NCBI GenBank assembly: GCA_018398765.1
Contig: JAHBMJ010004138.1
Location: 70,163 to 84,904 of the forward strand
From: Chromera velia
Taxonomy: Eukaryota; Sar; Chromeraceae
DNA: 14,742 nucleotides
Direction: 5' to 3'
Shown: positions 8,601 through 14,742 of the stretch, piece by piece
Position numbering within the stretch: position 1 is the stretch's first letter
Layout: every line of letters begins with the position of its first letter
Position numbers and translations under genes: made by a program
Notes under the pieces: model-generated
What the model saw: the letters and a program-made list of their open reading frames with translations, nothing else
What the model was told of the DNA's origin: nothing
Databases searched by the model: none

Positions 8601-9315
8601 AAGGGGAATTTGTTTGTTTCTACCAAAATTAAGGATGCCTGGGGAATGGAATGCAAGAAAAGGGGAGACAGGGAAGAAAGGGGCAACTTCCCCTTGTCTG
8701 CCTCTTTATCAGGACTACAGAGAGCTCTTCCATCTTCTTCACGTTCTTCTTTATTTCTTTTGTCTTCAAAGAATGGTCCCAAGGTACGGATGTCCTGACA
8801 GTGTCTGCCGAGAAGTGCCTTATGTGAGAAGATTAAGCCACTCCTAAGGGCATTGACACTAAACTGGAAGGGTCTGACGGGGGGGGCCAACTCTCCGGGA
8901 GAGGTGTTTTGTCTGGTAGAGGGTTGTTCAAATGGAAAAAAAATTGATGATCTCTAGCACCAGCTTTCAGTATGCTCCAATTAAGTAGAAGCAAGAAATA
9001 AACTAAACAAAGTGGTAGAGGGAAAGAAAGTGAAGCAAAGGATTCAGAGAGAGGGAATTGAGGAATCGGATGCAGCCAAACCAGAAGCGAGGAAGATGCT
9101 GCTTTTGGCTTTACAAGTCGATCCGTATGAAGCATGCAGAGCTGTTTGCGATCTTTATTACTCACTGTGCACGCCTGTTTCTCTGTGAACGCAACCTTTT
9201 CTTCTTCTGTTCGAGTCTCCTATTACCAGCTCCAATGTGCATGCTGCTTGTGAGCTCACCAAGCGAACACTTCAGGGGATCTCGCGCTTAGCCTTATCTC
9301 TAGAGTTGAGTGATT
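8600..9315 (+). pseudogene. Probable LINE C-terminal remnant
   Basis: Beyond about 8600 the reading frame decays and no named motif is clear. One frame is open from about 8980 to 9192 (residues include EESDAAKPEARKMLLLALQ), has a TGA at 9187-9189, and continues open to about 9315. The TGA could be a mutated Arg codon (CGA). The segment may be the element's C-terminal domain, or unrelated decayed coding DNA. Confidence 0.45.
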
Positions 9316-9730
9316 GACGATCTCTTGCATGAACATGGGTTGCTGGGAGCATGGCTCTATTCTAGCAAAGCCAACTTCATTCATATAAAAAAATTAAAAA
9401 AAATACAAAATAAAAATCTTAGTAAAAATTACAATGCTCCCCGCTTAAATCTACTTACATTTTTATTTTTTATTTACGGAGTCAATATATAGGTCTTTTA
9501 CTATCTTTTACATACAGACATATATACTGTAATCTTTCATTCATTTACTTTTATTTATAGATCATTCTAGTACTAGCTAAACATTATATACGCCTTGTAT
9601 TATCAACTTGCTCTTTTAAATCATCTGTGACTGAGACTGTGAGCTAGTCTATAAATGTTTGAACACAACGTTATATAAGACCCAAACTATATGATTGCTA
9701 CGCTTGCTGTATCAGTTGCTGTAGTTGACT
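9316..9730. other. AT-rich flank with A-rich tract, no gene seen
   Basis: An A-rich tract at 9387-9420 could be the degenerate 3' tail of the retrotransposon. The rest is AT-rich with frequent stops in all frames and no recognisable RNA gene. Confidence 0.55.
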
Positions 9731-9732
9731 GT

Positions 9733-9875
9733 GCTCACTTACTCATTCACCAACATACTTACTCACTGACTCACTGAGTCATTCTTGCTTTTCTCACTCA
9801 TTCACTCACTTACTGTCTCACTTGCTCACTCACTTACTCCTTCATTTTCCTTGTCTCTTTTCGATCACTCACCCA
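9733..9875. repeat. Degenerate CTCACT/TTACTCA simple repeat
   Basis: Many copies of CTCACT, CTTACTCA and CATTCACT are packed together, with few Gs. The tract leads into the minisatellite that begins near 9926 and may be its degraded edge. Confidence 0.75.
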
Positions 9876-9925
9876 CAATGTCATACCCAAAGTTGATGGC
9901 TTATATTAACACTCTCACATTCACA

Positions 9926-11310
9926 TGCCCGAATGGCTTTTGTTCACATACTCGCTCTCTCTGTCTCTCTTCGTTTATTTCTATTTCAGGCCCTAGCGGC
10001 TTAAAGTTCTGTTTACACACTGAATCTCATTTTCTCTTAGTGACAGGCTGTCTCTATTCATTCAGGTACCCACATACCCATGTAAACATCTTCTGCTGAC
10101 ATGTTTGTGTGAGTCCTTGTCCCTCTTCATTCACCTACACGCCCAAACGGCTCCTCTTCACCTAGCCTGCTCACACCGCTTCACACACTCGCTTTCCCTG
10201 TCGGTGTTCATTCACTCATACCATCGTGACGTCCAAAACGGCTTCTGTTTACATACTTGCTCTCCATGTCTCTCTTTATTATTCTTTATTGATTCACTGC
10301 ATGAGGCCCAAGCAGCTTTTGTTCACACACTTGTTCATCTTGTATCTCCTTGTCTCTCTTCATTCACCTAAACGCCCAAACAGCTTCTGTTCACACACTC
10401 ACTCTCCTTATCTCTCTTAATTAATCAGCAAGCCTAAGCGGCTTCTGTTCATGTACTTGATATCTCTTCATTCATCCATAGGCCTAGCCATAGGCTCGAG
10501 CGGCTTTTATTCAATGACATACAATTGATCCCTCTTCATTCATCCATAGGCCCAAACGGCTCCTGTTCCTAGCTTCTGTTCACACACTCGTTCTCCTTGT
10601 CTCTCTTTCTTTGCCCGCACGCCCAAGCGGCTTCTGTTTACACACTCGCTCTCCTTGTATCCCCTTGTCTCCCTTCATTCACCCACAGGCCCAAACGGCT
10701 TCTATTCACATACTCACTCTCCTTGTATCTCCTTATCTCCCTTCATTCACCCACATGCCCAAATAGCTTCTGTTCAGTGATACACACTCGCTCTCCTTGT
10801 ATCTCCTTTTCTCCTTTCATTCACCCACATGCCCAAACGGCTTCTGTTCGCACACCTGTTCTCCCTGTCTCTCTTCACTCATCCACAGGCCTACGCGGCT
10901 TCTGTATGTTTCTGTTCACATAGTTGATCTCTCTTCATTCATCCATAGGCCTAACCAGCGGCCCAAGCGGCTTTTCTTCAATGACATACAATTGATCTCT
11001 CTTCATCCATCCATGGGCCTAAGCAGCTTCTGTTCACACACTTGTTCTCCTTGTTTCGCCTGCACGCCCAAACGGCTTCTGTTCACAAACTAATACATAC
11101 TCATAAACACGCTTGCTCTCTCCGTCTCTCTTCATTCATCCACCTGCAGGCCTAAGTAGATTCTGTTACTGCACACACTTTCTTTCCATACCCGTATGTC
11201 CAGATGCGCCCAAACATTTACCCACACGCCCAAACGGCTTCTGTTCATACACTTGCTTACCTAGCTTTATCCACAGGCCTAAACGGCTTCTGCTCATATC
11301 TCTCCCTCTT
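9926..11310. repeat. Degenerate minisatellite, about 20 units of roughly 50-75 bp, with 467-bp higher-order period
   Basis: The plus-strand core GCCCAAACGGCTTCTGTTCAC recurs with variation near 9926, 9988, 10141, 10231, 10308, 10371, 10431, 10496, 10550, 10620, 10689, 10757, 10831, 10889, 10961, 11017, 11067, 11150, 11228 and 11276. Between cores lies a pyrimidine-rich spacer such as CTCTCCTTGTCTCTC followed by TTCATTCACCCACAG. A second spacer type, TTCAATGACATACAATTGAT, occurs in the units at 10501 and 10968, exactly 467 bp apart and with matching flanking units, so blocks of several units were duplicated together. The open frames inside are by-products of the repeat. Confidence 0.9.
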
Positions 11311-11910
11311 AAACTCACCAAGCGCTGAACCCATATATGGTGAGCCTCTCCACAACATTTCAAAGCGAATACTACAGCATTAACAGTGACACATACTATA
11401 TATAGACAGTATTTTGTGTCCCAAATCCTCAAGTGGAGGTAGAAGGAAGTCGAGAAACTAGGTACTGAAGAACGACAAAAGGGGTCAAGTAGAGAGAAAG
11501 AAAACGGGCAAAAAAAGATTCCTGCAGATCAAATTAACCGTTTTTCCTCTTTGTCAAGCGCACTTAGTCGTGGTGTGGCTTACTCCTGACTCTGTAAGGC
11601 GGCATGTCTTAACTTATTACTAAGCTTGGTAGCATAGTCAAACAACGGAGCAATTTAGAACAGCTTCACTTAGATGGTATGCTTTATTGGCTTCCTCAAA
11701 AACTATACAGATGATCGAATCTACGTATAATTCCTCTCCATGTGTGTTTTTGCATATATCTACTGATACATCAAGGTTAGACAAAAAATGTATGTTCGCC
11801 ACGCGCTGTACAATTGCCGGAAAGCGGATCCCGAAAGGCAAATGTAACCCGATTTATTGGTAATTCGACTTTTTTTTTCATAGGTGCGGCTAAGGGCCTT
11901 AACAGATACC
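11311..11910. other. Intergenic region, no gene recognised
   Basis: Mixed composition. A minus-strand open stretch of 67 codons (11841-11638) starts at TTG and resembles nothing I know. No RNA gene was recognised. Confidence 0.5.
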
Positions 11911-11950
11911 ATGGCCGGGGGCCACGGCATATGGCCGGGGGCCATGGCAT
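11911..11950. repeat. 20-bp tandem duplication, GC-rich palindromic island
   Basis: ATGGCCGGGGGCCACGGCAT (11911-11930) is followed at once by a copy with one change, C to T at 11944. Each copy contains GGCC inverted repeats, so both can fold on themselves. A further TGTGGCCGG lies near 11981. The island sits in otherwise AT-richer DNA. Confidence 0.9.
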
Positions 11951-12000
11951 TGTGGCAAAAACCTCGACCATCAATTTGATTGTGGCCGGAAATTTTTTAT

Positions 12001-12057
12001 AGGTCGTGGGTAGAGGTCGTTAGCTAACTTAGCTCGGTTACAATTTTAGCTCGGTTA
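12001..12057. repeat. Short direct repeats upstream of the hydrolase gene
   Basis: AGGTCGT occurs at 12001 and 12014. TTAGCTCGGTTA occurs at 12029-12040 and again at 12046-12057. They lie 165-220 bp upstream of the hydrolase start, where repeated regulatory sites could sit, but no known factor site was recognised. Confidence 0.55.
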
Positions 12058-12222
12058 TAGCCAGTTGGGAGAAAAGAGCTGTAGGCTGCATGATGCTGCG
12101 CATGCAGCGCCGATCATATCTTTTCACGCTGGTTGAAGCGCCTCTAGGAGATTCGGAGAGAAGCCCAAGCTTTTTCTGGCAGGTCAGAATGCGTGTCTCT
12201 GAGCCGTGTGAGTGGTGTCTAG

Positions 12223-13494
12223 ATGGAAAAGATGCGGAACCGGAAGGCAGCTGGCCCAGCAACGAGGTTGTTGAACAGTTCCGAGGAGGAGATCAAAGAT
12301 CCGTCTCCGTCTCCTCCTGCGTCGAAAGAGACAAAAGGGTTTCCGAAGTTCTGGGCTTTTGTTCCACTGTACATTTTGACTTCTGTGCTTGTGCTAGGAT
12401 GCGTTGCTGTTTTCTGGAGGTGGGGCGGTAGAGGGGTGATCTTCACGAACGTACCAAAGCCACTGGAGTTTCCCGTTGGCGTGGGGGAGGACGGAGGGAA
12501 TCCTTCCGTCACTTCAGATCCCAAAGAGACTGATAATAAAGAAAGACCCCACCCAGGCGCAGCCATTCCCTATGAAGTGCACGCAGAGAGCAACACTCTC
12601 TACGCTCTCCCTGTTGGCACTCCCCGGGCAGTCGCGTTTGTCTTCCACGGCTGCGGACGCGACGCCCAACATTTCTTTGAGCCCTACCCAGAGGACGTGC
12701 GGGTCACGAGGGCGTTGCTCGACTCGGGCCTGGCCGTCGTGGCATTGCAGTCCCAAGACAGGAAGAGCAAATGCTGGAGCGTGTACGACTGGAGCCCTAA
12801 AGAGGACCTCGGCCCTGTCCAAGAAAGTCTGTTGAACTTTCGGGAAAAGGAGACGGAACTCGGACTTTCGGGTCTCCTCCGTCTCTTTTTCGGACATTCT
12901 TCAGGTGGGCAGTTTGTTGCCGACATTATCGGCACAATCCCCATGGACGTGGCTATTCTCCATGAGCCCCATGAGCTCAGACGAAAACGTCTTCTGCCTG
13001 TCCAGACCGTGCCTCTGCCCAGTCGCGTTGCCTGGCTGGCAATGGAGAATGACAAAGGAGAGTGGAAAGCCAGCACGTGGCAGCTGACCAGGCAGATCAC
13101 CAAAAGGAGACACAGGTGGAAGGGGGTGGAACAGCAACTTTTCACAGCCACTCCCAAGCCCCTGCTGCCTTCCACCTTGGCAGACCGCATGGCAGGCGTC
13201 TCTTATGAACAGTCCAGAGACGCATACGCCCGTGCCCGTTCTGAGGGGTTTCTAGATAACCACAGCAGAATCGTTCATGACCCCCGACGGACGCACATTG
13301 TGCCCGTCATGCTGCCGGCACTTCCGATAGAAGGGGTTTCAGATGCCGAGTGGCGGAGACATTTCGAAGGGGAGAGGCGCAAGCATCTCTTCACAGTGGT
13401 CAACAGATTGTTCTGTTCCCACGAAATGACTGATGAGTGGATGCCCCAGATGGTCGAGTTTCTCCTCAAACCGCCAGAACCACCTGCCGACTAA
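12223..13494 (+). CDS. Single-pass membrane alpha/beta-hydrolase (serine hydrolase), intronless
   Basis: An intact 423-residue ORF. A basic, Ser/Pro-rich N-terminus (1-42) precedes one hydrophobic segment (about 43-65), so the protein is probably anchored with its catalytic domain on the far side of the membrane. A linker (70-115) leads to the hydrolase fold. FVFHGCGRDA (139-148) is the likely oxyanion-hole strand and loop. G224-H-S226-S-G228 is the GxSxG nucleophile elbow, with Ser226 as nucleophile. D277 in MENDKGEW is a candidate acid. H400 in SHEMTDEW, near the C-terminus, is the likely catalytic His. CWS at 184-186 and the HGC motif recall uncharacterised plant alpha/beta-hydrolases, from memory. 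The substrate is unknown. A TAG stop directly precedes the ATG, so this is the first Met in the frame; that TCTAG could also be a splice acceptor for an upstream exon. There are no introns, unlike CEP104. Confidence 0.85.
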   Translation: MEKMRNRKAAGPATRLLNSSEEEIKDPSPSPPASKETKGFPKFWAFVPLYILTSVLVLGCVAVFWRWGGRGVIFTNVPKPLEFPVGVGEDGGNPSVTSDPKETDNKERPHPGAAIPYEVHAESNTLYALPVGTPRAVAFVFHGCGRDAQHFFEPYPEDVRVTRALLDSGLAVVALQSQDRKSKCWSVYDWSPKEDLGPVQESLLNFREKETELGLSGLLRLFFGHSSGGQFVADIIGTIPMDVAILHEPHELRRKRLLPVQTVPLPSRVAWLAMENDKGEWKASTWQLTRQITKRRHRWKGVEQQLFTATPKPLLPSTLADRMAGVSYEQSRDAYARARSEGFLDNHSRIVHDPRRTHIVPVMLPALPIEGVSDAEWRRHFEGERRKHLFTVVNRLFCSHEMTDEWMPQMVEFLLKPPEPPAD

Positions 13495-13940
13495 CAAAGC
13501 ACAAACAGGAGAAGCATGCGCGAGATTTCCGAGCTAGATCGGCCCGTGTCATGCGGCTGAAGGCAGCAATGCCGTTGAGACACTTACCAGAGAAACGGGT
13601 CTCAGGCAAAGCCTCCTTCCCTCTGCTGCTCCTTCAACGATGGGCGTGTGGGCTGCTTGCTGCATAGACCCTCACTCCTCCCTAGTGTCTCTCTCAGCCC
13701 TGAGCCACAGCCAACCCCTGAGTCCTCGATCGACTGTGATCGTTTACCTGACGCTCCGACAGAGAAAGGCAGGGCTGGTGAGGTGACACCGAAGCTTCCA
13801 CCCACCCCAGCCACACCGCCGATGAGCAGACTCTATCGATCACGATACATAGGCTTGATTCTCTTGTTGGCAGCCGGCCCTAGGGCCGGCCTCAGCCTTT
13901 TATTAATTCTTTGCGAAACCCCTTCTGAAACACGATGATG
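13495..13940 (+). other. 3' flank of the hydrolase gene, no second gene recognised
   Basis: The GC-balanced composition of the coding region continues to about 13900 and then turns sharply AT-rich, so this is plausibly 3' UTR and flank. An open frame 13648-13938 starts at GTG and has no recognisable domain; its last 38 codons start with an ATG and include a hydrophobic stretch, but evidence for translation is weak. Confidence 0.45.
13873..13890. repeat. 18-bp perfect palindrome GCCGGCCC-TA-GGGCCGGC
   Basis: The sequence equals its own reverse complement over 18 bp. It lies about 380 bp downstream of the hydrolase stop, just before a T-rich stretch. It belongs with the other GC-rich palindromes near 4304, 4478 and 11911. 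It could be a transcription 3'-end structure, a factor site or a mobile palindrome. Confidence 0.85.
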
Positions 13941-14540
13941 ACTCGGATCATATCTTGGATGCTAGCTTGGATGACTGATTCATTTAACATAAATTCTTGC
14001 AATAGTTTTTAAGAGTCCTTCATTTATACCACCAATGATTTGGAAGCCGATTCTACATGTCAAAACTTCATAGTATGTAACAACCCTCTTAGCAATGATC
14101 GGTATAATCAGTTACTACTACTATAGTATTCAATATATTCAATTTCAAGCTGACATATTCCAATTTAACTTAAATTGTTACCTCATTATACTATATTCAG
14201 GCTATGTATTTTAAATTGAGCTAGAAATTGAGTGTAATGTTATATACTTCAAGTTGGTGCTATATATATTTGAAAATGAATTAAATGATGATAATGAATG
14301 ATAGAATGATTCATATTTACCTGCTGATTCAATTTAATAAATAGTTCATGCAAGGTCGCAAGGATCATGTCATCATGATAGCCTAGCAATAACGTTAGCA
14401 GTAACGCTAGCAGTAACATCATGTTTGCAATGAATCTGAATGGCCGCTAGAATAGCTGATCGATAAATGTATATCATGCAGCATATGACGATTTGAACAA
14501 TTAATATATGCGCATGAAACGCCTGACCTGTATACTAAAA
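13941..14540. other. AT-rich intergenic tract with small repeats, no gene seen
   Basis: Strongly AT-rich, with stops in all frames. It contains a 12-bp repeat in three tandem copies, AGCAATAACGTT, AGCAGTAACGCT, AGCAGTAACATC, at 14385-14420. No RNA gene was recognised. Confidence 0.7.
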
Positions 14541-14554
14541 CGGTTCAGTGCATG

Positions 14555-14571
14555 CACGCGCCTTGCGCGTG
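14555..14571. repeat. Short perfect hairpin CACGCGC-CTT-GCGCGTG
   Basis: A 7-bp perfect inverted repeat with a 3-nt spacer at the switch from AT-rich to GC-balanced sequence. Sequence to the right (14572-14742) shows no recognisable gene. Confidence 0.6.
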
Positions 14572-14742
14572 AAGTCTGCATGTTTAGAAAAACTTACGCG
14601 CCGTCCGGAGGACAGCGCCCCCCCGATGGGGAAGCTCTGGCCTCTATATGAGACTATATCCATCGCCTGCCCCGATGCCGGCACCACGAGATGTTTGCTA
14701 GACTATAAGAACGAATATCTAGCTACACACGAAGACAGAAAT

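Larger units (their letters stand above)
5340..9315 (+). mobile_element. Degenerate non-LTR (LINE-type) retrotransposon with APE endonuclease and reverse transcriptase
   Basis: An APE-type endonuclease domain is followed on the same strand by a charged linker and an RT with recognisable fingers, motif A, motif B and YADD motif C, then thumb-like sequence. This order is that of LINE clades with an N-terminal endonuclease, not R2-type elements. No separate ORF1 was seen upstream, so the copy is probably 5' truncated. It carries in-frame stops at 6555, 8064, 8238, 8286 and 8328 and frame changes near 6690, 7310 and 7860, plus catalytic substitutions. The 3' limit is uncertain: remnant coding continues to about 9315, and an A-rich stretch follows at 9387-9420. 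It is an immobile copy. Confidence 0.9.

Noticed and set aside
8468-8890. 140-codon minus-strand ORF opposite the LINE
   Set aside because: Shadow of the plus-strand retrotransposon coding region, with no independent domain.
9926-11310. CRISPR-like array
   Set aside because: The repeats are diverged, of unequal length, and the spacers are themselves similar. The context is eukaryotic; it is a minisatellite.
9785-11328. Repetitive Ser/Pro/His-rich proteins from open frames in the array
   Set aside because: Frames change as unit lengths are not multiples of three, and the ORFs overlap in two frames. They are by-products of a low-G repeat.
11638-11841. 67-codon minus-strand ORF
   Set aside because: TTG start, no family recognised, length expected by chance.
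4887-11930. 14-nt inverted match (ATGCCGTGGCCCCC at 4887 and its complement at 11917) as ends of a large element
   Set aside because: A match of this length is expected about once by chance in 15 kb, and the flanks do not extend it.
13648-13938. 96-codon ORF after the hydrolase
   Set aside because: Starts at GTG, crosses the 18-bp palindrome, no recognisable domain. Kept only as flank.
1-14742. tRNA, rRNA, snRNA or spliced-leader genes
   Set aside because: No cloverleaf box pairs or conserved RNA cores were recognised by eye; a covariance-model scan would be needed to exclude them.

Overview
This is a nuclear window from an intron-rich unicellular eukaryote. There is one multi-exon gene with GT-AG introns of about 100-370 nt, one intronless membrane-anchored enzyme gene, a decayed non-LTR retrotransposon, a minisatellite and microsatellites, and none of the operon or ribosome-binding features of bacteria. 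The first gene is the ciliary-tip/centrosomal protein CEP104, so the organism has (or descends from cells with) motile cilia or flagella. A photosynthetic alveolate such as a chromerid would fit the general look, but that is an impression; nothing here proves the taxon.

Layout. (1) 1-3915, minus strand: the 5' part of a CEP104/FAP256 orthologue in nine exons, running off the left edge. The exons join in frame for 500 codons. They cover the N-terminal jelly-roll-like domain, a low-complexity linker, a helical (coiled-coil) segment and a second linker; the TOG array and zinc fingers would lie outside the window. The introns are pyrimidine-rich on the sense strand and carry microsatellites. (2) 3916-5340: intergenic DNA with a Maf/AP-1-like palindrome, several GC-rich hairpins made of short tandem repeats, a CG run, T-runs and an AT-rich tract. 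(3) about 5340-9315, plus strand: a non-LTR (LINE-type) retrotransposon with an APE-type endonuclease followed by a reverse transcriptase. It is broken by stops and frameshifts, and two key acidic residues are lost (the endonuclease catalytic Glu and the RT motif A Asp). (4) 9316-9900: AT-rich DNA, then CACT-rich simple sequence. (5) about 9926-11310: a degenerate minisatellite of roughly 20 units of about 50-75 bp with a higher-order period of 467 bp. (6) 11330-12222: intergenic, with a 20-bp tandem duplication in a GC-rich palindromic island. (7) 12223-13494, plus strand: an intact intronless ORF for a single-pass membrane alpha/beta-hydrolase. (8) 13495-14742: possible 3' flank, an 18-bp perfect palindrome, then AT-rich DNA with small repeats.

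The two host genes are not obviously related in function. The most useful results are the CEP104 gene model, whose exons are mostly too small to be seen as ORFs, and a set of odd intron-end structures. No wholly new biological system can be claimed from the sequence alone.
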